From contig NXFV01001684.1 of the NCBI GenBank assembly GCA_002803225.1, forward strand, positions 1 to 64,000: a DNA stretch of 64,000 bases. The letters are read 5' to 3'. The DNA is from Gamarada debralockiae (Eukaryota > Ascomycota > Leotiomycetes > Helotiales > Hyphodiscaceae). Made by a program: the position numbers and the translations under genes. Under the pieces are notes generated by a model. It had not been told where the DNA came from, ran no database searches, and saw only the letters and a program-made list of their open reading frames with translations. Shown here piece by piece: positions 1-11,908 of the stretch (positions are counted from its first letter, which is position 1; every line of letters starts with the position of its first letter).

Positions 1-315
1 TATTTCATAATTATTATAATTAGGCAACAGCTGAGGGCTTGATTTGAGGCCATGTCTCGTGAGTTACAAATCAAGGGGTGCGAAACGGCTTCGCACGCGC
101 TTCGGCTGCGTTTCATTTGCTGTCGGAGGAGCAATGTTTGGACACTCATTTCACTATGAACAGCAATATACTCTCCGAATATTTAGTGGGCTTTCGGGTA
201 CTTGCCAACTTTTGTCTCTACTTCGAGGCACCAGATCTTCCTAGTCCACGTCTGGGCTTTCCCTGTGACGGAGTCAGAAACTTACAGCTTAACGTCATAG
301 CGTTCTCCAGTTATA
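1..315. other. Left-edge non-coding stretch
   Basis: No recognisable coding or RNA feature. It lies upstream of a HET-domain gene that starts at the ATG at 316 and presumably holds its promoter. Short open frames here have no domain-like composition. Confidence 0.4.
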
Positions 316-2612
316 ATGGAGGGGGAACAGTGGGAGCAGTACTTTGCTGGCTGGGACACACCCATTGTCCGCAATAGCGAGGGACACGTCATGGTCATCC
401 CACGTACACTCGAGCAGACAGAGAAAGAGGAGTCAATGCGACGGACAATCCGACATCATTTCGAGGGCAATCATCGGTCGATACAGGTTTCAGACCGCGA
501 AAGCGATGTTCTACAATATTGCAGCAAACATCAAGGCATCGACATGGACCGCATCACAGCTCCATTGGATCTTGTGTTTCTGGATCAAATTCTACTCAAC
601 TCTACTTGTCCTCTGTGTCTTTTTATCTACCATGTTTGCCAAACTTTACTAGCTGTGAGAAGCCAGGCACTTGGACACGATGTTCCATCATCCCACTTCA
701 GTTTCGGAAGAATTATTACTTTGAAAACGGGGTTTGCCTTGGCTCTGCATCCCCAACCGAGCCCTAGCTAAGAGAGATGTTTCTCGATTTTTCTGGGGAG
801 ACATACGACTTCCGGCGGCAATTTGGACAAGACTTCATGATCCCGATTCACAGACTGGCCGGAGGTGTGCATCTTCCAGAGACTCTTGAAGGTCGGCGGA
901 TCCGTGGCCAAGTCGACTTGGAGCGCGTTAGATCTTGGCTGCACAAGTGTCGAACAGAACATGGCCTCTCTTGTGAAGGGCGAGGTTTGCACTGTACATC
1001 CACAACCGGGGGAGATATCAGAGTTTTGGATATTTGTCGTCGCAGAGTCGTCACAGCACCTGAAAACTGTCAGTTCCTTGCTTTGAGCTACGTCTGGGGT
1101 CCTCCTGAGAAGCAGCACTTCAAGTCCCTCAAGTCGAATTCTCTGAACTCTCTTAAAGAACTGAAAAACTTGGAAATCCCACCCGAAATTGAGCTCCCAG
1201 CTACCATCGAAGATGCTATACAGATCACTCGTGAACTTGGAATCGACTATCTCTGGGTCGACACACTTTGTCTTATACAAGACGATCCAGACTACATGGC
1301 CAGCCAAATTTCGAGGATGGGTGAGATCTACTTGTCGGCTATAATGACAATTATTGCGGCTAGCAGCAAGGATTCTTGGAGCCCATTACCTGGTCTGAGA
1401 GCTGGCTCTCGACATGTAAGACAGGTCATCCAACAGATTGGTGAATCGAGATGGGCAAACGTCCTTCCGCGAAGTCAAAAAGCCATTAATGCATCTCTTT
1501 GGAATTCTCGCGCGTGGACATTTCAAGAGAAAATTTTCTCCAGGCGATGCTTAGTATTTGGTGATGATCAAGTATACTTCTCCTGCTCTCAGGAAGCATG
1601 GTGCGAGGATACCCATGCTGAGGATCTCTTCACCCATCGGTCGAGGCCTGACTTAAGACTTGATCTTCTGATCCCCCCAATGAGCTCTAATCTACTCACC
1701 AAGGACGATTTCTTTGCTTCCTATACTAGGCTAGTGAGTTCATACACGGGGAAAGACCTGACTGTGCCGGGAGACGTCCTCAACGCATTCACAGGAATTA
1801 TGAAAGGGTTGGAACGGGTACAGGTCACTCGGTTCATATATGGGCTGCCTGATATCCTGCTTGATCGAGCTATATTATGGTCCCCGACTCAGCCGCTCTT
1901 CGTCAGGACGTCCGACGCGGCACAAAAAGCCCGACCAACGCCAGAAAATATTACCTCTGGTATATTCCCGACTTGGACGTGGGCAGGTTGGATAGGTTCG
2001 GTGAGTTACGAAAAGGAAATCCTCAATGAATGTGAGGTGAGAAGTAAGATCACCTGGTACAAACGACAAACGCGCAGACAAGCGAGGTTAGCCAACCAGC
2101 TTGGACGGTTTGAGGACAAATTCACGGAAAGTAACGGTATCCTTCGATTCTGGACCGCTTCAGCCAGGTTTTGAATCCTCCCAGCAGGGCAGATATATGA
2201 AAAACTTGGTACTGCATGGATAGGAGACGATCCCGCAAATACTCTTCGTCGCGCTCTTATTGCTGATCAGGCTGGAAAGCATGCCGGAGAGCTGGTGTTG
2301 GACACTAATGTTGTGTCCCTCCCAACAGACCCCGCCGAGTTTATCCTCATAAGTGAGGTGAAGAGCACAGAGCGATATATCTGGACGGATGGGCATGGCG
2401 GTCGCAGCGAAGAAGTGATTGTTCATGATTCATTAGGGCCCCGTGCAAGGCGCCTTGAAGTATTGCCCAAGGAGGTAAAAAATTGGTCGTACTACAAGGT
2501 TATGTTGATAATACGGATCAGAGATTACGCGTATCGGATGGCTGTTGGAACCATTGATAAAGGGGCGTGGGAACTGCAGAAACCGGACCTAGTGTTTGTT
2601 CAACTGGCCTAA
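316..2612 (+). pseudogene. HET-domain (heterokaryon incompatibility) protein with an in-frame stop
   Basis: HET-domain proteins act in fungal non-self recognition and can trigger programmed cell death after hyphal fusion. Exon 1 (316-654) carries a Cys-rich stretch (CPLC then HVC) common before HET domains. A phase-compatible GTGAGA...CTAG intron (655-767) would join it to exon 2 from 768. HET motifs follow: FLALSYVWG near residue 216, DAIQITRELGIDYLWVDTLC, and MGEIYLSA. The frame is interrupted by TGA at 2172-2174, then stays open in the same frame to TAA at 2612 with plausible HET C-terminal sequence (IYEKLGTAWIGDD, VKSTERYIW). No intron of normal size removes the TGA. It is therefore a recent pseudogene, a truncated allele, or a readthrough/sequence-error case. 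The HET identity is firm; the first exon is an inference. Confidence 0.8.
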
Positions 2613-3519
2613 GTTTGAATAGATGCTTCATTTAGATGCTTCGCTTAGACGCCTAGGGCCGTCACACTCCGTAGTTTAGTTCTCGCGCTCTCCCTTTCTC
2701 TTCTTTTCTCTTTAGCTTAGAATCGTCAATTGTACAGTCCTCTGCGCTCATCTCTGAGAGCATTCTGTTGCATATGTGACACCAGGAGTCTATATTTTTC
2801 ACTCTAATGTTCCTCACGAATCCATAATACGGATGCGCGGATTTAATTAGGACGAAATAACCTAGTCCGAGATCCTGGGCCGCTGAGATAGGGCCAAGAA
2901 CACTAGAAGAGATAGAAGTTAGTAAGAAGCAAATAAACTGGCATAGACACACTATAAGCTAGTCATCGGCTTCGTACGTAATAATACCTAGCCGAGAGAA
3001 GTCGGTGGCCGGCCTCCTTTGCCAAACCGCCAACAACAAATCTGTTTATTTCAAGGACATCCGTAGCGGGATGAGCTCTATGCTCCGGATCTTGTTTGCA
3101 CAGTCAAAAGCGGATCGAACTTCTTTTTTTCAGAGAACACTGGTGACTTTCTCTGCATCTCTATTGAGAACAAGATGAAAGAATCAAGTTTACCGTAGAT
3201 TGTTCTGAAAACATCACCTTCGGAACCTCTTGCTCTGTATTTTCTAGGACTATTTCACATTGGAGGAATTATCGCTCCCGTGACCGCTACATGTACTCCA
3301 CGGAGATCAAAACAACCATACACCTGTAAGCTCATCGTCGAGCTTCCCCCCTCAAAATGTTTGCTAGTGCTACCTATTATAGATTCACGAGGGGGTAAGA
3401 CTGGGGTTTTTTGACTAATCAAAAAGGATAGAATCTTCCAGTTTCTTATATACGGCCCACGGCAGACTTCACCGCTTTCCTAATTAGTGTTTTATAGCTC
3501 CCGCCCCCCATTTGCATTA
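2613..3519. other. Non-coding stretch before the Tc1/mariner relic
   Basis: No gene recognised. Many short frames and stops on both strands. A small imperfect direct repeat (AGATGCTTC-type units) lies just after the HET stop at about 2620-2650. I could not place the terminal inverted repeats of the neighbouring transposon relic here. Confidence 0.35.
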
Positions 3520-4570
3520 AGACTACTTGGCACCTCCTCCATCAAGCATCACATAAGCTGATAAAAGAGTCAATAGGCACAGCTTCCCAAGCCTCCCAAT
3601 AATCCTTCTTAGCTGTCACAAAGGGATTTTAGAGGCGTTGTAATGGGCTGCGTAGTAGTGCTTCTGGATCCAATTCTTCATTCAATTCCACATGTGCTCT
3701 ACTAAGTTCAAGTCGGGGGAGTAGCGTGGCCATTTGACGTAAGGTATACGCCGTATTCTTAAGTTCTCTTGTGTCTCCTTTAAACGGTGGCAAGACGTGT
3801 TATCTTGCATCCATACAAAATCCTGGCCCCGGGTTTTGCATGCAATACGGTCTCTACATCAATCACTGCGTCGTACTTATAAGAGTCCATACTCCCCACT
3901 CCTTCTCCTAAAAGGTGGCTGTCCTTTTTCCTTCCATGACAATTATACTATGAAACATCCAAGCAAATAATTTACAATACTTATGTTGCACACAGGATTA
4001 AGGCGGCTAGAGCCGTCCTCCTTTACTGTGACGTACGACTGAGTATGTGCCCCCAGAAGCCCACACCTCGTCAGAGAAGATATCGTGAAAGTGTCTTTCA
4101 GGGGTCCAAGTTATGCTCTCCTCTGCAAAGGCAAGGCGCTCTGCCATAACCTCTAGATCGTCCGAGCAGCCCTTCCGCATTGCAACACGTCTGCCGTACC
4201 CCACGAGCTTCAGTCCGTATAGCTTGCTCCCCGCAGTCTTGCAAGCAGAGCTCTGGCGGTGTAAGCTCCCGTATATGCTTTGAAGGCGATATGCCGGCGA
4301 GACGGTGATTGGATGAGCCATTGCTCTAGCTGGTAACGAGTAGGCGTATCGAATTTAGGCTTCGGGCCACAGCGAGCCTTAATTTGCAGGGTGAGTCGAA
4401 GGGTTTAGCTCGTGCGATTTGATGTAGTGTATAGCCGTACTTCTTGTGTATTCTCTCCGTGAGATATTAAAGTCGAGAGCTGTCTTAATTCGTATGCGAT
4501 CGCTGCGAGTAGTAGGCGCGGCGCGTTGTTTTTGAGGGGTCTGTGGTAGGGGGGAGTTAGGTTTTATAAA
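3520..4570 (-). mobile_element. Degenerate Tc1/mariner-type transposase (DD34E) relic
   Basis: Reading the minus strand from about 4570 down to 3520 gives pieces of a Tc1/mariner (DDE_3) transposase. An open stretch at 4007-4321 contains TWTPERHFHDIFSDEVW, which includes the first catalytic Asp (FSDE). Around 3840-3690 comes VWMQDNTSCHRL and then PRYSPDLNLVEHMWN; exactly 34 residues separate the Asp of MQDN from the Glu of LVEH, the DD34E spacing of Tc1-like enzymes. Near 3600-3540 another frame encodes WEAWEAVPIDSFISL, the usual C-terminal end of these enzymes. The frame is broken: a TGA sits where Trp is expected after MWN, a TAA and a later TGA lie in the C-terminal part, and frames shift between segments. 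The element cannot be active. Inverted repeats and target-site duplication were not identified. Confidence 0.8.
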
Positions 4571-4713
4571 GCAATTAATACGTATCGCCGTGCTGAGGGC
4601 TCAGGGATCTAGGTAAACCAGTAGTAGGTAAGTGCTATAATTATACCTAATTAGCGATGTCTAGGGTCCACAAGCTGTGAAACGAAAGCCTTCGCAAAAT
4701 AGAGGTCAACACC

Positions 4714-5307
4714 TTAACTTTCAGCGGTATTTCGTGCGAGGTCGATCAAGTTATAAGCAAAGCGTATCGGTCCAGAGTAAGCGTGGCCGGTCCGTCTATT
4801 GAAGTCGTCGCATTGCGTCCTGGATCTCGCCGCCGACAGTGGCTGTTTGTCTATCACAGATGATCTGACCATCTGGTCTGTCTCCACCCGTGAGATAGTA
4901 CAGTGACTTGTGATCCACGTTTCCGATCTCTTCAAGTCGTCGAATGTGAAGTCGATGATCGCCAAGTCCTCAGGTGACGTCTTGTCTGTCGTCTCGAAGT
5001 AAACAAAATACTTGATCTTTCAGGAGCCGTTCACCATTCGCTCGGCCACCACTGGTGGAAAGGAGTTCTTCCAGACGTAGGACAGCGCTTCATATGACTT
5101 TGGCTCATCTGATACCAGAAAGGTGTGAATTAAACTGCATATCGAATCGTCATCAAGATTGTTTGCAGGGTCTAGTCGCACAATCTGAGTCTCGTTGGGG
5201 CTTCCCAGGGGACGGTAATTATAGTGCGACATTCTAAGAAGTGCTTTCACGTCGAGATGAATGAATTGAAGATTTGAGGGACATGTGCTTTTGTTCGAAG
5301 CTGACAC
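4714..5307 (-). pseudogene. Broken HET-domain gene fragment
   Basis: The 95-codon opening segment (5307-5020) has the standard start of a HET protein: YRPLGSPNETQIVRLDP, then a stretch ending in YEALSYVWKN and VNGS. A TGA follows directly after NGS at about 5020. The same frame then remains open to 4714, but the downstream residues no longer resemble the expected HET continuation (no LWVD-type block). This suggests a truncation joined to unrelated or rearranged sequence. It lies beside the Tc1/mariner relic. I judge it a pseudogene; a very short HET-like product is the alternative. Confidence 0.65.
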
Positions 5308-5819
5308 CCTGGACGAGGCATGGGCAGAGCTTCAGCCTCAGCTAGCCTCCTTGCCCCGCATTCTGTCCCGGTGGCTCCTTGGCGACAGTGAGCAGAGAAA
5401 AAGAGTTTTGTTAATGTAAGATCTGAAGGTCCATCGTGTCTTGAGAAAAAGAAGAGGAAGCTCAAACTGTATCCGAGACAATCTGATATACCGTTCGTAG
5501 GAGGGCCGGGATATCAGCACTAATTCAGCAAAGATTCAACTTAACTCTGGCCGCTGGTACTAATCCCTAAGACTTAGAGGTGAATTAAGTAGGGGATTTC
5601 GGGACATCGAATAGCTAGTAGAATAACTTGTTTGAAGGAAGTTGGAAAATGACAAGTCGAGTGGATGTAGATGCAGGTTTGTTTCCGAGAGTGGTTTTTC
5701 TGTCTTTTTTTTTTTTTTTTGTAGCCTTTATATACAGAGCAAAGCAAGCCACGAGATATGTACAACATTCTGATTCTTCAAAGTATTGTTTGCATTATGA
5801 ATGCCGGCAAACGCTTGAC
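5308..5819. other. Intergenic stretch with a poly-T run
   Basis: No gene recognised. A run of about 16 T residues lies near 5705-5722. The stretch sits between the broken HET gene (its 5' side) and the 3' end of the CBM1 gene, so it may hold the terminator of the latter. Confidence 0.4.
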
Positions 5820-6796
5820 TTACAAGCACTGGGAGTAGTAGGGGCTAGAATACGTGCAAGTGGAGCCGCTCGCGCATACAGTAGATCCGGTGTATCCCTC
5901 TCCTCCACATTGGCCGTACTTCGCAACGGCCCCTAGGCCCGTACTCGTAGTTGTCGTCGTGGTTGTTGCACTCGAGGTGGTTGCCCCGCTTCCAGAGGAC
6001 ACTACCATTGCCGGAATCGAAATGCTCGCGATAGTCCAGATTTTGCCACCTTCGGAAGAAGCAAGACCAGTATACGTGGTCCCCCCTGAGACGCCCAGAG
6101 TAGATCCAAAGGTAGGATCAGCTGATGCTAAGGTTATAACCGTGTTCAGGTACGTCTGAGCAGCAATTGTCCCGAAGCAGTTGTTATCACACTCTGTGCC
6201 AGTTCCGTATCTGACAAAATATTACATCAGACAGTTGACAAGATGCGAAGATGGAGAAACATGAACTCACCCTCTCATATATGGACCCGAAGCATGAGAG
6301 TAGGTGCTCAATAATACACCAGTCACCGCATTCGTTACAGTTCTGCTCCTTGTCAGACCTCTCGATTCTCGTCAATAGATGCAAGTACATACTGAACCCA
6401 AGTCTGCCCATCAGACTGAAGTGCATATTCAATCATAACGTGATCCGTCCCTGAAGCTATCCCAGCGGTTCCATCCAACTGGCCGAACGAGCCAAATACA
6501 GACGCACGAACACACCACTGCCCAGTTGCCGCTCCACACCAGGCATTGGATGGCCAGGACTCCAGGGTAGTTTGTATCAAGTCACCAGTGCCATTTGACA
6601 TTCCTGGCCAGAGAAAGAGCTCTCCGGTTTGGGCCGAGGGCGCGGGGCCAGGAATCAAAGTCGTGACTGCATTGATGATAGTTGACTCAGAAGGACCCAA
6701 AGACAATGCACCACCCCAACTATCACGTCTGAGAAGAGAGGCAGCATTGGCAGTTGTGGCAAGCAATGCCGCAAGAAAAGCAGAAGAGTAAAACAT
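5820..6796 (-). CDS. Secreted protein with C-terminal CBM1 cellulose-binding module
   Basis: Predicted extracellular protein of 288 aa from three exons: 6796-6393, 6342-6271 and 6210-5820 (introns of 50 and 60 nt, GTATGT...CAG and GTGAGT...CAG, both phase-consistent). The ATG at 6796 begins a clear signal peptide ([18 protein letters not shown]). Residues about 25-230 form a Gly/Ser/Trp-rich beta-type domain ([34 protein letters not shown]) that I cannot assign to a named glycosidase family. A Ser/Thr linker with a poly-Thr run follows. The last ~32 residues are a canonical fungal CBM1, from [11 protein letters not shown] to SPYYSQCL, with four cysteines and the aromatic face residues. The CBM1 implies binding to cellulose in plant cell walls; the role of the N-terminal domain is unknown. 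The gene is intact among decayed neighbours. Confidence 0.88.
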
Positions 6797-8501
6797 AGTA
6801 ACTTTCAAGAACAAGATCGAGTGCTTGGCCTGGATGGGTATTTCGGATCATGGCGGCCTCTCCATTTCTATAACACATTCTCCCACTCCTGTTTTTCTAA
6901 TTTTGGAAGGTCAGCCGTCGTCGCGATGAGGTCAAATGACCTCGACAATTGTCCATAGCCTTTCGGGGGGTCCATCGCAGTTGGAGATTCTCCCGTTTCA
7001 GAATCTCGATTTCCATCAATGAAGTAAGAAGACTGTTCCAACCCCGCAATTTGACAAATTTGGGTTTGCGGTCCGCCCCAAAATGCCTGATCTAATCAAC
7101 GTGCAACGTATTAGTAGTACCGGAAATACTCGATGAATTTCGTAAGAGCCACTTTCTCAAACGACAATATCCTTTGCTCCTTGGTTTGATACATTCAGTT
7201 TATTCCGTGTCGAGTACATACTAGAAAGTATATTATAGTTAAAAAAATTGCCCTTCGATAAATTAGCCGACATTGGTTATATCGGGTATTCGAAAACACA
7301 TACTGTGTCCGCGTGGAGAACGACGGCTGTCAAGGAGATTTCGATGGGAAAACGATGACAGACGAGCAAGAATTCAATTGAAGATTTGAAAAGCTTGTGG
7401 AAGCAGATGCTTTCGTTTCTAACAGACACTCTGGAGCCTGGCCCAACTTGGACTCGGAAGCCACAGCTCAGCCTTGTTCTCGCGTATTGTGCCCCTGAAG
7501 CTCACTTGAACGACTCTTTCGTGTCCCACCTTATTATTCAATCACTTCTTTGAAGCTTTGTCGAGATGATAAGTTGAAAGGATATAATTATTTTCCAATG
7601 TGATGGCTGACCGAAGTCGCCTTACAGAGGCCCTGGGAGCGACGCACGCACCTCTCCGCGCCCAAAGCAGATTGGCCAACAAACGTGAAACGTGACTTTC
7701 GGGCACCAAGCAGAACCACAAGAGAATCTTGCGTCAATACCAATGAGACGCTACGAGACTACGGGCTGAGCCCGCCGATAACCATGGATTACTGTATCGA
7801 TTGCGGGGCTTTGAGCGAACATGAAATCCCAATAATCCAGACTACCTCTGAAGATACATCAAGACGCAATCCAGAACGCGAGGCCAATCTACAAAATGGG
7901 CTTTGCCGAGTTTTGGTCCTTCAGTGAATGCTCCACCTCGGTTCACGGCGAATGTCCCCTTCAGCGAGAGAGAAATGTTCGCCAACTTCGAAATAAGTGC
8001 GCTGGCTTGGTAACGGAAGCTGCAAAGCCAGAATAGCGTCGAGCTAACACCGGCTGCTTGTAATGTTCGAATATCATCATTGCGTGGCCCATGTATCTGC
8101 TGGTTTCTAGTACAGGTCGACGGAGAAAGAAGAAATGTGATGAGACGAAACCTATCGTAAGTCATCTCAGCGGAACCCATAATTCCCCAATCTGAAATAT
8201 TTCTGTAGTATCACTCTTGAAATATGCCTTGGGACTAGATGTTCTAAAACCCTTCGGAATAATGCAATTTCTGACTCCCATGATATGTAGTACGGTAATT
8301 ATCTATGATACCGAGCTTGCATTGGGAGAACCCGGTTGACATATGTTTAGGCCCCTCAGGATTCAACCCCTTTACTTCAGCTCTTGGTTCTCATCCCTCA
8401 CCGGAGACCAATATGCCCAGCCTGCCATCATCACACCATGTAAAAGTCAGTTAGTCTAATAGCTCCGGCTGTCTCAGTCTGAGAATGGCTCCCGCCAGAC
8501 C
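6797..8501. other. Gene-poor stretch
   Basis: It contains the promoter side of the CBM1 gene and about 1.7 kb in which I recognise no gene. Two open frames (7685-7927 plus, 7842-8180 minus) overlap each other, lack domain-like features, and are treated as chance. Confidence 0.4.
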
Positions 8502-9463
8502 ATGTTCACCTTCAATTCAAACAGCCTTGCTACCCTCCTCTCTACGATCGCTTTCAACAAACTACCGGAACATAAGGCGTTGCAGTTCCTCCACGCAAAT
8601 TTCCATCGCCAAGCAATTCCGTCACATGTCGACAAATGCCTTCCTCCGCTAGATCAGACAGAGCTTTCCCTCGCGATTGGTTATCCCATGGTTAAAAACG
8701 CATTTGTGGCATGTGCATATGCTATCCTGAGGAAAGCATCTCTGAATCCAGCTGGGGATCGCGCAGCTGCTGAATATTATGGCAGAACCATTGGAATACT
8801 GGTGAAGACATCACGATGGCCCCACAGAACATATGTTAAATGCTATACAACTGCTCGCAATCTTTGAGCTTAGCAGTCAATGCCTGTATTTCAACATGGC
8901 AAGACGACTGTTTCTGAAATCTTTGAGAGTTTCGCAGCTCTGCAGAAACTCGCTAGCCAGGTCCTCTTTGGAAAACGAGTCCATCTTTGAGCATATCGCA
9001 CGATCTCTTCGATATCATCTTTCACTTAGCCGAGCTGCGACGTAGGTTACCGTTACAAGCACACGACGAGAAGAAACCTGCCCGCCTCGATGTGCAACTC
9101 AAGTCATGGGGGTTACCAACACAAAGTGAGATCGGGTGTCCGCCAACAGGAATGATGCTGTTGGCACGAATTCTTAATCTTGGCTGCTCTCTGTATTGCC
9201 TGAAACTTCGTCAACTATCCCTTCAGGTTGATGATGCGGGGGTGAGGGCAATTCTGCGAAAGGCAGTTGAGGTTCTATCTCGCATGTCCGTATCAGATCT
9301 TGCAACTCCTACTCACATGTGGCCTCTATTGATTCTTTCCTATAGAGCCTTGACAGGGTTCGAGCAAATACTTTTTCGTACACATCTTAGAATGTCGCGG
9401 AAAATTGCAGGACAGTCAAGCGGTACAAGCTCTTCAACTATTGGACTGCGCTTGGAAATATGA
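8502..9463 (+). pseudogene. Remnant of a fungal-specific transcription factor (C-terminal regulatory domain)
   Basis: Three consecutive segments in different frames (8502-8867, about 8833-9045, 8987-9463) together resemble the helical middle-homology region of fungal Zn2Cys6 regulators: KNAFVACAYAILRKAS, then LNAIQLLAIFEL, then HMWPLLILSYRAL. The join near 8840 needs a +1 frame change with no intron signals visible, and another change is needed near 9000. No Zn2Cys6 finger is seen upstream. I call this a truncated, frameshifted pseudogene. The family assignment is by composition and motif order and is moderate. Confidence 0.5.
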
Positions 9464-9894
9464 TCCATTGAAAGGACAAGCATTTGATCTAGATCTACTA
9501 ATATCCAACAAGCTTTAGTGATTCGATATTCATGCGTCACTGGCCATGGTTGAAATCTGAACTCCAGGAATGCTGCGGTCATCATTCTCGAATAGTCAAG
9601 CACAACCCACAAGTAACGCACAACATATACATAGCGCCGATCAAGCAGTGGACTTCGTCGTTTGCAATTGCAACATCCCGGCCCAGCGATGCCAAGTAAG
9701 TTTCCACCCCACTCTCCGGTGTCGGTCGTCTTACGTGTCACCCCTGACAGAGGGGCAGACCTTCCCAAAGGAGCTCTAATGGGTGGATCGATCGAAGATA
9801 TTTTCGTGTTCTAGCGCCATCTGATACCTATAGCATTCACTGCTCGATCCATCTCCCACCACTTTCCGGCACTGCGCTGCTAAACAACGACATA
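9464..9894. other. Intergenic stretch
   Basis: No gene recognised between the transcription-factor remnant and the MFS pseudogene. Antisense open frames here are without domain signal. Confidence 0.35.
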
Positions 9895-11908
9895 ATGAAG
9901 AACCTCCTCCGGACCACCGGCACACATCCTCAGGGCACCGTCACGCCTGAGATCACAGAAGTAAACGATCCGGAGAACCCTGGCATGGATGAGAAGCCTG
10001 CACAAGATGTCCAAGGCGGTGTCCAGAAAGTAGAGGCAGTCACTCTTCTCTAGACGAAGAAGCAATTGCTCATTGCATACTTCTTGTACGCCTTCCAGGA
10101 GTATGAAATAATAATAAGTGCTGACTTGGATCTACGCAGCGTCCTCTTGGTCTACTTTGTTGTCTCCATGGAACAGTAAATTCAGAAAAATCTTGTATAC
10201 TACGTGTACGCTAAATTCCAGCTTTCACTCATCATCAGCACTGCTGGAATCGTAGGCCAGATCGCCGTCGGTGTCTTCAAGTTGCCGTTGGCGAAGTTCA
10301 TTGATCTTGTTGGTCAGTCCGAGGGGCTTGCTTTGATGATTCTCATCACGACAATTGGTACGTGGAAGCACCTTTGGGAACGAGTTTTAAGTAACTGATG
10401 ATTTCGATAAAGGTCTCATCATGATGGCAGCATGCCAAATCGCAGAGACCTACGCACCAGCCTATGTAAGATAGCCCTACAATCACTTTCTCATCACGTC
10501 CACTAACATTGTATACAGGTGTTCTATTTGGTCGGATTCGACGGCATAACATACGTCCTCCAAGTCTTCGTCGCCGACACTTCCAGTCTCAACAATCGAG
10601 CCTTCATTGTGGCCATTACAAGCACACCCTACGTCGTGACAACCTTCATCGGACGGCGTGTAGCCTAGTCTTTCATCGAAACTAGCGGTTGGAGATGGGG
10701 ATACGGATGTTTCACCATTATTACACCTGTGATTGCCGCACCGATCATGTACATCATATGGAACAATCAGCGGAAGGCTCTCAATGGCGGCCTCATCAGC
10801 AAGCCGCAGAGTGGACGCACACTGCTGCACAGCATTGAATATTATTTCTGGGAGTTTGACGGCAAGGACATCGATCAATCCTGAGGTACATAGCTAACAT
10901 TTGTATAGTCATCGGTCTGCTCCTCATAGTCACCGGGATATCGCTAATCCTATTGCCCTTCTCTCTAGCCGCCTACCAAACTAAGGGTTGGGCATCAGGG
11001 ATGATTGTCGCCATGTTGGTGATTGGATTCCTATGCCTCATCGCCTTCCTCTTTGGGAGAAATTCGTGTCTAAGAAATGCTTTATCCCATTCAACCTCTT
11101 GTCTGACCGCACAATCATTGGGCGCCTGTCTCTTGGCCAGCTTTTTGGATATCAGTTCTAGTACGTCCAACTTTCACAATCCCTCCCCTTCCAAACCTCA
11201 TCCACATTCACCTTTCCCATCTTCAAGAATCCCGAGGCTAATGATCTACCAGCATGTAGGATACATACTTCTACTATTATCTCGAGATAGTCCACGGTCT
11301 CTCCATCACTAACACCGGCTACATGACGAACATCTGCTCAATCGGCGCCTGTTTCTGGGCTGTAGTAGTCGGCTACGGAATCCGCAAATCCAGCTACTTC
11401 AAATGGGTAACCCTTCTGCCCCTTCCCCTCGAAATGCTCGGTGTCGGCCTCATGATCTATTTGGTTTCGTCGTGATGTGCCAGATATTCATCGACTTCGG
11501 AGGCGGCACCTCGTCCTATGCGAGGAAATGGCAGTCATGGCCGCCGTATCCCACGCCAACATCGCTGGTATATTGGCATTCTTGAGCTTGTTCTCGAGTG
11601 TTGGAAGCGCCATTGGCTTGGCTGTGAGTTCAGTAATTTATGAGCATACGTTCCTGCAAGCTCTGGCGAACGCACTTCCAGGGAATAACGAGACGCTTGT
11701 TGCGGAGCTTTACGCGAGCACAGCTACGCAGTTGACGTATGCGATGGGGACAGTGGAGAGGACGGCTGTTATTGAGGCTTGGGGACATTCGCAGAAGATT
11801 CTGTGTGTTGCGGGATTGGTGTGGTTGATTCCTTGTTTTGCATTTATTGGGGATTGGAGGAATTATAAGGTTAGTGAGATGACGCAGGTTACGGGACGAG
11901 TCATATGA
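9895..11908 (+). pseudogene. MFS siderophore-iron transporter (SIT/MirB-like) pseudogene
   Basis: From the ATG at 9895, the six frames piece together a 14-TM siderophore transporter: KVEAVTLL then TKKQLLIAYF, YFVVSMEQ, KLPLAKFIDL, LMMAAC-type and FVADTSSLNNRAF blocks, GWRWGYGCFTIITP, LLLIVTGISLILLPFSLAAY, and a C-terminal LPGNNETLVAELYAS block. Intact family members (iron-siderophore/H+ symporters of the plasma membrane) read W, Q and Q at three places where this copy has stops: TAG 10051-10053, TAA 10177-10179 and TAG 10666-10668. Introns between exons still look present. All three nonsense changes are explained by C-to-T (or complementary G-to-A) at CpA, as left by repeat-induced point mutation, although point decay cannot be excluded. 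Not functional as read. Confidence 0.82.

Noticed and set aside
2662..2952. 96-codon minus-strand open frame downstream of the first HET gene
   Set aside because: No recognisable domain, and it sits in a stop-rich stretch.
7685..8180. Two overlapping open frames on opposite strands
   Set aside because: No start context, domain or composition supports either; likely chance.
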